A stretch of DNA of 20,505 nucleotides from Methylibium sp964622685 (GTDB lineage: Bacteria > Pseudomonadota > Gammaproteobacteria > Burkholderiales > Burkholderiaceae_C): assembly GCA_964622685.1 (NCBI GenBank), contig CAZUUU010000045.1:1-20505 (forward strand), in the 5' to 3' direction. A program made the translations under genes and the position numbers. Below, piece by piece: positions 6,661-14,485 of the stretch. The notes under the pieces were generated by a model. The model saw only the letters and a program-made list of their open reading frames with translations. It was not told the DNA's origin and made no database searches. How positions within the stretch are numbered: position 1 is the first letter of the stretch; every line of letters starts with the position of its first letter.

Positions 6661-7643
6661 CCAGCGCACGCCTGGGCCTGGTGGAACTGCTCGACCGCGA
6701 CGGCGGCGTCGCGCACCGGGTACCGATCACGCAATGGCCGGTCACGATCGGCCGCGCGATCGACTGCGACGTGTTGCTCGACGACCCGCACGCCGCCGCC
6801 CATCACGCGACGCTCCGGGCCACCGAGGCCGGCATCGAGCTGGTGGCCGGCGACAGCGCCAACGGCCTAAGGCTGCAGGGCCGCAGCCTCGCCGGCGGAG
6901 CGACGACACGCATCGGCGGTGGCGCCGAGTGGCAGATCGGCCGCACCCGGCTGCGGCTGCGGCTGGCTGGCGAGACGCTGGCGGCCGAACTGCCGCTGTC
7001 GTCCCCGTCCCCGGTCAGCGGGCGGTGGCTCGCCGCGGGGCTGACGCTGTTGCTGGTCTGGGTGCTGTGCGATCACTGGCTGGAAAGCGATCCCGGCGAT
7101 CCCGTCAGCGGCTACCTGTCGGTGCTGCTCAGCGTGCCGCTGGCCCTCGGGATCTGGTGCTTCCTGTGGGCACTGGGCTCCAAGCTCTTCACGCGCCACT
7201 TCGACTTCCTGGCTCACCTGCGCTGGGCGCTCGGCCTGTTGCTGGCCGGCCTGGTGCTCGACGCGGTGCTGCCGCTGCTGGCCTTCGCGCTGTCCTGGGA
7301 GTGGCTGCCGCGCGCCGGCGAACTGCTCGCCCTCGCGCTGGGCTGCGTGCTGCTCTACGGTCATCTCGCCTTGATCGTGCCCGGTCGCCGGCGCCTGCTG
7401 ATGGTCGGCTTCACGACGCTGCTGGTGGTCGGCGCCGGGCTGAAGCTGGCGCTGCACCACCAGCGCACGGACCGCTGGTTCACGCCGCTCTACCTCAGCA
7501 GCCTCGGGCCGCCGGCAACGCGCCTCGCGCCCACCGTGACGCCGCAGCAGTTCGTCGACGAGGCCCGCAAGCTGCGCGATCCCCTGGAGAAGCGCGCCCG
7601 CGAGGCCGAAGCGCCCGGCTGGCTGCCCTGGGACGAGGAATGA
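6657..7643 (+). CDS. FHA-domain membrane protein
   Basis: The 328-residue protein has an N-terminal forkhead-associated domain (about residues 8-105) and four or five predicted membrane helices (about 124-139, 152-175, 188-212, 222-243, 248-266). It ends in a charged C-terminal tail (PQQFVDEARKLRDPLEKRAR). FHA landmarks seen are IGRAIDCDVLLDDP (G32-R33), H50 and SANG (N69-G70). The Ser-Arg pair that normally contacts phosphothreonine before the histidine is replaced by A47-A48, so phosphopeptide binding may be altered or lost. The gene starts inside the stop codon of the upstream serine protease, making a two-gene operon that couples an exported protease with an inner-membrane sensor-like protein. 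The function of the pair is unknown to me. No kinase or phosphatase gene is adjacent. Confidence 0.8.
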   Translation: MTSARLGLVELLDRDGGVAHRVPITQWPVTIGRAIDCDVLLDDPHAAAHHATLRATEAGIELVAGDSANGLRLQGRSLAGGATTRIGGGAEWQIGRTRLRLRLAGETLAAELPLSSPSPVSGRWLAAGLTLLLVWVLCDHWLESDPGDPVSGYLSVLLSVPLALGIWCFLWALGSKLFTRHFDFLAHLRWALGLLLAGLVLDAVLPLLAFALSWEWLPRAGELLALALGCVLLYGHLALIVPGRRRLLMVGFTTLLVVGAGLKLALHHQRTDRWFTPLYLSSLGPPATRLAPTVTPQQFVDEARKLRDPLEKRAREAEAPGWLPWDEE

Positions 7644-7739
7644 GCGCTTCGTCCGAGTAAACCCTAGGGTCCGCTAGGCGCGCAGCCCTACAAACAGCAC
7701 ACCGTCGTCATCCGCGAGGGCGGGGTTTTCTGCAGAATA

Positions 7740-7751
7740 GAACGATCGTTC
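7740..7751. promoter_or_regulatory. predicted operator of the TetR regulator and beta-oxidation operon
   Basis: GAACGATCGTTC is a perfect 12-bp palindrome 20 bases before the TetR start codon. Flanking AA and TT pairs extend the symmetry to about 20 bp. Direct copies of TGCAGAA flank it at 7731-7737 and 7759-7765. A palindrome at this place is what autoregulated TetR repressors of fatty-acid genes use. Assignment to this TetR is inference. Confidence 0.6.
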
Positions 7752-7770
7752 GTTTCTTTGCAGAACCCCC

Positions 7771-8460
7771 TTGAGCAGCAGCCTCGCGCCCGAAGACACC
7801 ACCGGCAGCCCCTCGCGCACCGAGGGCCGGACACCGCCGCGCGGCCAGCAGAAGGGCCAGCAGACCCGCGCCGCCATCCTGGAAGCCGCCCTCGGGCTGG
7901 CCTCGCAGATCGGTCTGGAAGGCCTGTCGATCGGCGCGCTGGCCGAGGTCACGCAGATGAGCAAGTCGGGCGTGTTCGCGCACTTCGGCTCGCGCGAGGA
8001 ACTGCAGATCTCGGTGGTGCGCGAGTACCACGCCCGCTTCGAGGAAGAGGTGTTCTTCCCGGCGGTGCGCGAGGCGCGCGGCCTGCCGCGCCTGCGCAGC
8101 ATGTTCGAGCGCTGGGTCAAGCGCGTGTCGGTCGAGGTCGACTCGGGCTGCATCTACATCAGCGGTGCGGTCGAGTTCGACGACCGGCCCGGGCCGGTGC
8201 GCGACGCCTTGGTGAGCATGGTGCGCACCTGGCACCGCGCGCTGGAGCGCGCCATCCGCATCGCCATCGAGGAAGGCCACCTGAAGGCGGACACCGAGCC
8301 GATGCAGATGCTGTTCGAGATCCACGGCCTGATCCTCGCGCTGCACCACGACGCGCGCTTCATGCGCAACCCCGGCGCGATCGAGCGCGCCGGCCGCGGC
8401 TTCGAGCGCGTCCTGGCCGAGTCGCTGAGCCCCATCGCGACGGGTCGCAAGGCGCGCTGA
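7771..8460 (+). CDS. TetR/AcrR-family transcriptional regulator of the beta-oxidation operon
   Basis: The 229-residue protein has a disordered N-terminus and a TetR helix-turn-helix domain at about residues 29-82 (TRAAILEAALGLASQIGLEG, then LAEVTQMSKSGVFAHFGSRE). An all-helical ligand-binding domain fills the rest. TetR proteins next to acyl-CoA dehydrogenase operons usually bind acyl-CoA and release repression; betaproteobacterial FadP is of this kind. The start must be the TTG at 7771: no ATG or GTG lies in frame before the DNA-binding domain and an in-frame stop occurs at 7738. There is no clear Shine-Dalgarno sequence, suggesting low expression. A perfect palindrome sits 20 bases upstream. 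It is followed after 56 bases by acyl-CoA dehydrogenase on the same strand, so it probably controls itself and the operon. Confidence 0.88.
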   Translation: MSSSLAPEDTTGSPSRTEGRTPPRGQQKGQQTRAAILEAALGLASQIGLEGLSIGALAEVTQMSKSGVFAHFGSREELQISVVREYHARFEEEVFFPAVREARGLPRLRSMFERWVKRVSVEVDSGCIYISGAVEFDDRPGPVRDALVSMVRTWHRALERAIRIAIEEGHLKADTEPMQMLFEIHGLILALHHDARFMRNPGAIERAGRGFERVLAESLSPIATGRKAR

Positions 8461-8516
8461 GCTGCAAGCTCTTCGCCCCGTCGCACGACCACTTCCTTTC
8501 TCTCCCGGAGCTTTCG

Positions 8517-10307
8517 ATGCCCACCTACACCCCCCCGATCCGCGACATGCACTTCGTGATGCACGAGCTGCTGAACGTCAGCGACGAGCTGAAGGCCATG
8601 CCGCCGCATGCCGAGATGGACGTGGACACCATCAACGCCGTGGTCGAGGAGGCCGGCAAGTTCGCCGCCGAGGTGACCTTCCCGCTCAACATCAGCGGCG
8701 ACGAGGAAGGCTGCACGCTGAACCGCGAGACCCACGAGGTCGCGGCCCCCAAGGGCTTCAAGCAGGCCTACGCGAAGTACGTCGAGGGCGGCTGGCCCGC
8801 GCTGAGCTGCGACCCGGCCTACGGCGGCCAGGGCCTGCCGATCGTCGTGAACCAGTGCCTCTACGAGATGCTCAACAGCGCCAATCAGGCGTGGACCATG
8901 TACCCCGGCCTGACGCACGGCGCCTACGAGGCGCTGCACGCGCACGGCACCGACGAGCAGAAGCAGACCTATCTGCCCAAGCTGACCAGCGGCCAGTGGA
9001 CCGGCACGATGTGCCTCACCGAGCCGCATTGCGGCACCGACCTCGGCCTCCTGCGCAGCAAGGCCGAGCCCCAGCCCGACGGGACCTACAGGATCACCGG
9101 CGCCAAGATCTTCATCAGCTCGGGCGAACACGACCTGGCCGAGAACATCGTCCACCTGGTGCTGGCTCGGCTGCCGGATGCGCCGACGGGATCGAAGGGC
9201 ATCTCCCTGTTCGTCGTGCCGAAGTTCCTGGTCAAGGCCGACGGCTCGCTGGGCGAACGCAATGCGATCTACTGCACCGGCCTCGAGCACAAGATGGGCA
9301 TCCACGGCAACGCCACGGCGCAGATCGCGCTGGACGGCGCGGTCGGCACCCTGGTCGGCCAGCCGCACAAGGGCCTGGCGGCGATGTTCGTGATGATGAA
9401 CGCGGCGCGCCTGGGCGTCGGCATGCAGTCGCTGGGACTGACCGAGGTCGCCTACCAGAACGCCGTGGCCTACGCGAAGGACCGCATCCAGATGCGCAGC
9501 CTGTCGGGCCCGAAGGCGCCGGACAAGCCGGCCGACCCGATCATCGTGCACCCCGACGTGCGCAAGATGCTGCTGACGGCCCGCGCCTATGCCGAGGGAG
9601 GGCGGGCGCTGTCGCTCTTCACCGCCCTGCTGATCGACCGCGAGCTCAGCCATCCCGACGAGGACGTGCGCAAGGAGGCCGCCGACCAGGTCGCGCTGCT
9701 GACGCCCATCGTCAAGGCCTTCCTGACCGACAACGCCTGGCTCGCGACCTCGCACTGCATGCAGGTCTTCGGAGGCCACGGCTACATCAAGGAATGGGGC
9801 ATGGAGCAGTTCGTGCGCGATGCCCGCATCAACATGATCTACGAAGGCACCAACACCATCCAGTCGCTGGACCTGCTGGGCCGCAAGGTGCTGGGCGACA
9901 ACGGCGCCAAGCTCAAGAAGTTCGGCAAGCAGATCGCCGCCTTCGTCGAGGACGAGGGCGTCAACGAGGCGATGCAGGAGTTCATCAATCCGCTCGGCGA
10001 CCTGGGCGACAAGGTCACCAAGCTGACCACCGAACTGGGCATGAAGGGCTTCGGCAATGCCGACGAGGTGGGCGCGGCGGCGGTGGACTACCTCCGCGTG
10101 GTCGGCCACCTGGTCTTTGCCTACTTCTTCGCGCGTTCGGCGAAGATCGCTCTCGACAAGCAAGCCTCGGGCGATCCCTTCTACACCGCCAAGCTGGCGA
10201 CCGCGCGCTTCTACTTCGCCAAGCTGCTGCCCGAGACGGCCGGCCTGATCCGCTCGGCACGCGCCGGCGTGAAGCCGCTGCAGGAGATGGACGAAGCGCT
10301 GTTCTGA
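8517..10307 (+). CDS. acyl-CoA dehydrogenase (FadE-like, C-terminally extended type)
   Basis: The 596-residue flavoenzyme performs the first beta-oxidation step, making trans-2-enoyl-CoA and passing electrons to electron-transfer flavoprotein. Seen in order are a helical N-terminal domain, the flavin-side motif MCLTEPHCGTDLG (about residue 163), ITGAKIFISSGEHD, the helical domain with QVFGGHGYIKEWGMEQFVRD, and the catalytic base E443 in MIYEGTNTIQSLDLLGRK. A C-terminal extension of about 130 residues is characteristic of the ~600-residue bacterial enzymes and distinguishes it from the ~380-residue short/medium-chain type. The start at 8517 has CGGAG about 6 bases upstream and gives the family N-terminus MPTYTPPIRDMHFVMHELL. 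It is the first enzyme gene after TetR and is followed after 30 bases by the DUF2147 gene. Chain-length preference is not readable. Confidence 0.96.
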   Translation: MPTYTPPIRDMHFVMHELLNVSDELKAMPPHAEMDVDTINAVVEEAGKFAAEVTFPLNISGDEEGCTLNRETHEVAAPKGFKQAYAKYVEGGWPALSCDPAYGGQGLPIVVNQCLYEMLNSANQAWTMYPGLTHGAYEALHAHGTDEQKQTYLPKLTSGQWTGTMCLTEPHCGTDLGLLRSKAEPQPDGTYRITGAKIFISSGEHDLAENIVHLVLARLPDAPTGSKGISLFVVPKFLVKADGSLGERNAIYCTGLEHKMGIHGNATAQIALDGAVGTLVGQPHKGLAAMFVMMNAARLGVGMQSLGLTEVAYQNAVAYAKDRIQMRSLSGPKAPDKPADPIIVHPDVRKMLLTARAYAEGGRALSLFTALLIDRELSHPDEDVRKEAADQVALLTPIVKAFLTDNAWLATSHCMQVFGGHGYIKEWGMEQFVRDARINMIYEGTNTIQSLDLLGRKVLGDNGAKLKKFGKQIAAFVEDEGVNEAMQEFINPLGDLGDKVTKLTTELGMKGFGNADEVGAAAVDYLRVVGHLVFAYFFARSAKIALDKQASGDPFYTAKLATARFYFAKLLPETAGLIRSARAGVKPLQEMDEALF

Positions 10308-10337
10308 TCCCTGCCCTCCCACCACCGAGGAGACCCG

Positions 10338-10784
10338 ATGAAGACGAAGCAACTCGCTGCCGCCGGCTTGCTGGCCATCGCGGCGCTGACGGCCCAGGCC
10401 CAGGGCACGCCCGCCGGCCTGTGGAAGACCATCGACGACGACACCAGGCAGGAGAAGTCGCTGGTGCGCATCAACGAGGCCGGCGGCGTCTTCACCGGCA
10501 AGATCGAGAAGCTGCTCGATCCGTCCAGGCAGGACAGCAAGTGCGACAAGTGCAGCGACGAGCGCAAGGACCAGCCGGTCGTCGGCATGACCATCATCAA
10601 GAGCGTCAAGCAGAACGCCTCCAGCCCCGAGCGCTGGGACGGCGGCGAGATCCTCGATCCCAACAACGGCAAGACCTACAAGGTCCGGATCACGCCGGTC
10701 GACGGCGGCAAGAAGCTCGAGGTGCGCGGCTATGTCGGCGCGCCGCTGCTCGGCCGCACGCAGACCTGGATCCGCGTCGAATGA
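10338..10784 (+). CDS. secreted DUF2147-domain protein
   Basis: The 148-residue product has a signal peptide (MKTKQLAAAGLLAIAALTAQ, likely cut after AQAQ near residue 22) and a single DUF2147 domain: GLWKTIDDDTRQEKSLVRI, then a GKIEKLLDP strand, a CDKC pair at about residues 70-73, a DQPVVGM turn, GGEILDPNNGKTYKV, and LEVRGYVGAPLLGRTQTWIRV at the end. DUF2147 is predicted to be a beta-barrel fold; no activity is established. GAGGAG lies 7 bases before the ATG. It sits between acyl-CoA dehydrogenase and the FadB-like gene with gaps of 30 and 25 bases, so it is made with beta-oxidation enzymes although it is exported. A role in envelope handling of fatty acids is a guess. Confidence 0.9.
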   Translation: MKTKQLAAAGLLAIAALTAQAQGTPAGLWKTIDDDTRQEKSLVRINEAGGVFTGKIEKLLDPSRQDSKCDKCSDERKDQPVVGMTIIKSVKQNASSPERWDGGEILDPNNGKTYKVRITPVDGGKKLEVRGYVGAPLLGRTQTWIRVE

Positions 10785-10809
10785 ACCCGATATCACCGGA
10801 GAAGAAGCA

Positions 10810-13194
10810 ATGAGTCGTTTCCAAGTCCGCAAGGTGGCCGTCCTCGGCGCCGGCGTGATGGGCGCGCAGATCGCCGCCCACCTCGTCAACGTCAGGGTGC
10901 CGGTCGTGCTGTTCGACCTGCCCGCGAAGGAAGGTCCCAAGAGCGGCATCGCGCTCAAGGCGATCGAGAACCTGAAGAAGTTGAAGCCCGCGCCGCTGGG
11001 CGTGCCCGAGGACGCCGCCCTGATCCAGCCGGCCAACTACGAAGAGCACCTCGCGCTGCTCGGCGACTGCGACCTGGTCATCGAGGCGATCGCCGAGCGC
11101 ATGGACTGGAAGCTGGACCTGTACACGAAGATCGCCCCGCACGTTGCGAAGCACGCGATCCTCGCGTCGAACACCTCGGGCCTGTCGATCACCAAGCTCA
11201 GTGCCGCGCTGCCCGACAGCATCAAGCCGCGCTTCTGCGGCATCCACTTCTTCAACCCGCCGCGCTACATGGCGCTGGTCGAGCTGATCGACACGCCGAC
11301 CACCGACGATCTGGTGCTCGACCAGCTCGAGAGCTTCGTCACCACCTTCGTCGGCAAGAACGTGGTGCGCGCGAAGGACACGCCGAACTTCATCGCCAAC
11401 CGTGTCGGCATTGCCGGCATGCTGGCGACGATGAAGGAGGCCGAGACCTTCGGCCTGAGCTACGACGTCGTCGACGACCTGACCGGCAAGAAGCTGGGCC
11501 GCGCCAGCAGCGGCACCTTCCGCACCGCCGACGTGGTGGGCCTGGACACGATGGCCCACGTCATCAAGACGCTGCAGGACAACCTGGCCGACGATCCCTT
11601 CTTCCCGGCCTATGCGACGCCGCCGGTGCTCGAGGGCCTGATCAAGGCCGGCGCCCTGGGCCAGAAGGCCGGGGCCGGCTTCTACAAGAAGGTCGGCAAG
11701 GACATCCTCCGCCTCGACCCGGCCAAGCAGGACTACGTGCCGGCGGGCGGCAAGGCCGACGAGATCGTCGCGCGCATCCTGAAGAAGGCGCCGGCCGAGC
11801 GCCTGAAGCTGCTGCGCGAGTCCAGCAACGCGCAGGCCCAGTTCCTCTGGGCCATCCTGCGCGACGGCTTCCACTACGCCGCGGTCCACCTCGAGGACAT
11901 CGCCGAGTGCGCGCGCGATGTCGACTTCGCGATGCGCTGGGGCTTCGGCGTCAGCCAGGGCCCGTTCGAGCTATGGCAGGCGGCCGGCTGGCAGCAGGTC
12001 GCCGGCTGGGTCAAGGACGACATCGAGGCCGGCAAGGCGCTGAGCAAGGCGCCGCTACCCGCGTGGGTGTTCGACGGACGGACCGGCGTGCATACGCCCG
12101 AAGGTTCGTGGTCGCCGAGCAGGAAGGCCTACATCCCGCGCTCGTCGCTGGCGGTGTACCAGCGCCAGCACTTCCCCGAGAACGTGCTGGGCAGCGGCGC
12201 GGTCGAGCCGCTGAAGGCCGGCACCGAGCTGTTCAGGAACGAAGAGGTCCGTGTGTGGACGCTCGACGGCGAGGTCGCGATCGCGTCCATCACCGCGAAG
12301 CTGCACCTGATCAGCCCGGCGGTCGTCGAGGGCCTGTTGAAGGCCATCGAGATCGCCGAGGCGGACCACAAGGGCCTGGTGATCTGGTCGCCCGACGACG
12401 TCTTCTCGGCCGGCGCCAACCTCGAGGCGCTGATGCCGGTGTTCATGAAGATGGGCTCCAAGGGCATCAACCCGGAAGTGAAGAAGCTGCAGGACGCCTT
12501 CCTGCGCTTGCGCTACGCCAGTGTGCCGGTGGTGTCGGCGCTGCGCGGCATCGCGCTCGGCGGCGGCTGCGAGCTGGCGGTGTACTCCGCGAAGCGCGTG
12601 GCTGCGATGGAAAGCTACGTCGGCCTGGTCGAGGTCGGTGTCGGCCTCGTGCCGGCCGGCGGCGGCCTGGCCTACATCGCGCGCCGCGCGGCCGAGATGG
12701 CCAACGGTGGCAACGCGAACGCCGACATCCTGAAGTTCGCGACCGACGGCTTCACGAATGCCGCGATGGCGAAGGTCGGGACGAGCGCGATCGAGAGCCG
12801 CAAGCTCGGCTACCTGCTGGACTCCGACGTGATCGTCGCGCACAAGGACGAGCTGCTGTTCGTGGCGATCCAGCAGGCCAGGGCGATGTTCGAGTCGGGC
12901 TATCGCGCCCCGGTGAAGCGCCTGTTCCCGGTCGCCGGCCGCAGCGGCATCGCGACCATCAAGGGCCAGCTCGCCAACATGCGCGACGGCGGCTTCATCA
13001 GCCAGCATGACTTCCACATCAGCGCACTGATCGCCGACGTGGTCTGTGGCGGCGAGGTCGATGCCGGCTCGCCGGTCAGCGAGGAGTACTTGATGGCCCT
13101 GGAGCGCAAGCACTTCTGCTCGCTGCTCGACCACCCCAAGACCCAGGAGCGGATCATGGGCATGCTGCAGACCGGCAAGCCGGTCCGGAACTGA
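10810..13194 (+). CDS. 3-hydroxyacyl-CoA dehydrogenase/enoyl-CoA hydratase fusion (FadB-like)
   Basis: The 794-residue bifunctional enzyme carries out steps two and three of beta-oxidation. The NAD-dependent dehydrogenase comes first: Rossmann motif VAVLGAGVMGAQIAAHL (residues 9-25), catalytic histidine H146 in GIHFFNPPRYMALVEL, and two helical C-terminal domains to about residue 450. The crotonase (hydratase) domain follows at about 480-700, with oxyanion-hole segments FSAGANL and GIALGGG. Both canonical hydratase glutamates are present (in GGGCEL and, 20 residues later, in GLVEVGVG), so hydration should work. This order is the reverse of E. coli FadB and is usual in the ~800-residue Burkholderiales form. 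GGAG precedes the ATG by about 9 bases. The thiolase follows after 8 bases, forming the usual FadB-FadA pair. Confidence 0.95.
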   Translation: MSRFQVRKVAVLGAGVMGAQIAAHLVNVRVPVVLFDLPAKEGPKSGIALKAIENLKKLKPAPLGVPEDAALIQPANYEEHLALLGDCDLVIEAIAERMDWKLDLYTKIAPHVAKHAILASNTSGLSITKLSAALPDSIKPRFCGIHFFNPPRYMALVELIDTPTTDDLVLDQLESFVTTFVGKNVVRAKDTPNFIANRVGIAGMLATMKEAETFGLSYDVVDDLTGKKLGRASSGTFRTADVVGLDTMAHVIKTLQDNLADDPFFPAYATPPVLEGLIKAGALGQKAGAGFYKKVGKDILRLDPAKQDYVPAGGKADEIVARILKKAPAERLKLLRESSNAQAQFLWAILRDGFHYAAVHLEDIAECARDVDFAMRWGFGVSQGPFELWQAAGWQQVAGWVKDDIEAGKALSKAPLPAWVFDGRTGVHTPEGSWSPSRKAYIPRSSLAVYQRQHFPENVLGSGAVEPLKAGTELFRNEEVRVWTLDGEVAIASITAKLHLISPAVVEGLLKAIEIAEADHKGLVIWSPDDVFSAGANLEALMPVFMKMGSKGINPEVKKLQDAFLRLRYASVPVVSALRGIALGGGCELAVYSAKRVAAMESYVGLVEVGVGLVPAGGGLAYIARRAAEMANGGNANADILKFATDGFTNAAMAKVGTSAIESRKLGYLLDSDVIVAHKDELLFVAIQQARAMFESGYRAPVKRLFPVAGRSGIATIKGQLANMRDGGFISQHDFHISALIADVVCGGEVDAGSPVSEEYLMALERKHFCSLLDHPKTQERIMGMLQTGKPVRN

Positions 13195-13202
13195 TTGGAG
13201 CG

Positions 13203-14414
13203 ATGACCACCATGAGCAACAAGCAAGTGCAGGACGCCTACATCGTCGCCGCCACCCGCACCCCGATCGGCAAGTCCGGTCGCGGCTACTTCCGCAACAC
13301 CCGCCCCGACGACCTGCTGGTCGCCGCGGTGCAGAGCGCGCTGCGCCAGGTGCCGAATCTCGACCCGAAAGCCATCGAGGACGCCATCGTCGGCTGCTCC
13401 TTCCCCGAGGGCGAGCAGGGCATGAACATGGCGCGCGCCGCGATGGTGCTGGCCGGCCTGCCGCACTCGGTCGGCGGCGTCACCGTCAACCGCTTCTGCG
13501 CCTCGGGCCTGTCTGCCGTGCAGATGGCCGCCGACCGCATCCGCATCGGCGAGGCGGACGTGATGATCGCCGGCGGTGCCGAGTCCATGAGCATGGTGCC
13601 GATGGGCGGCAACAAGCCCTCGTTCAACCCGGCCGTGTTCGCCAAGGACGAGAACGTCGGCATCGCCTACGGCATGGGCCTGACGGCCGAGAAGGTCGCT
13701 GCGCAATGGAAGGTCAGCCGCGAGGCGCAGGACGAGTTCGCGCTGGCCTCGCACCAGCGCGCACTGAAGGCGATGGCGGCCGGCGAGTTCTCGGCCGAGA
13801 TGACGCCGATCGAGATCGTCGATCGCTTCCCCGACCTCGCGACGGGCGAGATCGGCACCAAGACCCGCACGGTGAACCTCGACGAAGGCGCACGCCCCGA
13901 CACCTCGCTCGAAGGCCTGGCCAAGCTGCGCCCGGTGTTCGCGGCCAAGGGCAGCGTCACCGCCGGCAACAGCTCGCAGACCAGCGACGGCGCCGGCGCG
14001 CTGATCCTGGCGTCCGAGAAGGCGTGCCGTCAGTTCGACCTCAAGCCGCTGGCCCGCTTCGTGAGTTTCGCGATCCGTGGCGTGCCGCCCGAGATCATGG
14101 GCATCGGCCCGATCGAGGCGATCCCGGTGGCGTTGAAGCATGCGGGACTCAAGCTCGACGACCTGGGCTGGATCGAGCTGAACGAGGCCTTCGCGGCGCA
14201 GGCGCTCGCGGTGATCAACACCGTCGGCCTCGACCGCGCCAAGGTCAACCCGATGGGTGGCGCGATCGCGCTCGGTCATCCACTGGGTGCGACTGGCGCG
14301 ATCCGCTCGGCGACCGTCGTGCATGCGCTGCAGCGCCACAACCTGAAGTACGGCATGGTCACCATGTGCGTCGGCATGGGTCAAGGCGCGGCCGGCATCT
14401 TCGAACGGGTATGA
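13203..14414 (+). CDS. acetyl-CoA C-acyltransferase (thiolase, FadA-like)
   Basis: The 403-residue thiolase cleaves 3-ketoacyl-CoA with CoA, ending each beta-oxidation round. The nucleophile C99 lies in VNRFCASGLSAVQMAADRI, and the two other catalytic residues are H359 (GGAIALGHPLGATGA) and C389 (MCVGMGQGAAG). The N-terminus has the DAYIVAATRTPIGKSGRGYF signature. Two starts are possible: ATG 13203 is only 2 bases from GGAG, and ATG 13212 is 11 bases from it; the difference is three residues. It follows the FadB-like gene by 8 bases. Its stop overlaps the start of the DUF1569 gene in an ATGA junction. Degradative thiolase is favoured over the biosynthetic PhaA type because of the FadB partner, but motifs alone do not separate them. 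Confidence 0.95.
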   Translation: MTTMSNKQVQDAYIVAATRTPIGKSGRGYFRNTRPDDLLVAAVQSALRQVPNLDPKAIEDAIVGCSFPEGEQGMNMARAAMVLAGLPHSVGGVTVNRFCASGLSAVQMAADRIRIGEADVMIAGGAESMSMVPMGGNKPSFNPAVFAKDENVGIAYGMGLTAEKVAAQWKVSREAQDEFALASHQRALKAMAAGEFSAEMTPIEIVDRFPDLATGEIGTKTRTVNLDEGARPDTSLEGLAKLRPVFAAKGSVTAGNSSQTSDGAGALILASEKACRQFDLKPLARFVSFAIRGVPPEIMGIGPIEAIPVALKHAGLKLDDLGWIELNEAFAAQALAVINTVGLDRAKVNPMGGAIALGHPLGATGAIRSATVVHALQRHNLKYGMVTMCVGMGQGAAGIFERV

Positions 14415-14485
14415 CCCCCCCCGCTGCGGCTTCGCCGCTCCCCGTGGGTCCGAAGGAGCCACTGGGTGGCGCTTGGGGCGCCGCT
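14411..14485. repeat. degenerate GC-rich dispersed repeat fused to the start of the DUF1569 gene
   Basis: Directly at the thiolase stop is a C-run, a GCGGC-TTC-GCCGC hairpin (about 14424-14440) and a GGGTGGCGCTTGGGGCGCC tail. This resembles, from memory, a family of short intergenic repeats common in Comamonadaceae and relatives. Translated, it gives a proline/glycine/alanine-rich segment unlike the domain that follows. The copy count in this genome cannot be checked here. Confidence 0.4.

Noticed and set aside
8154..11036. 960-codon open frame on the minus strand opposite acyl-CoA dehydrogenase and the FadB-like gene
   Set aside because: It is a shadow of the opposite coding strand in high-GC DNA. 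Its translation is low-complexity and rich in Arg, Leu, Ala and His, with no domain, while the plus strand encodes two clear enzymes.
12900..14462. 520-codon minus-strand open frame opposite the thiolase gene
   Set aside because: No recognisable motif and it spans two genes of the plus-strand operon; a codon-bias artefact.
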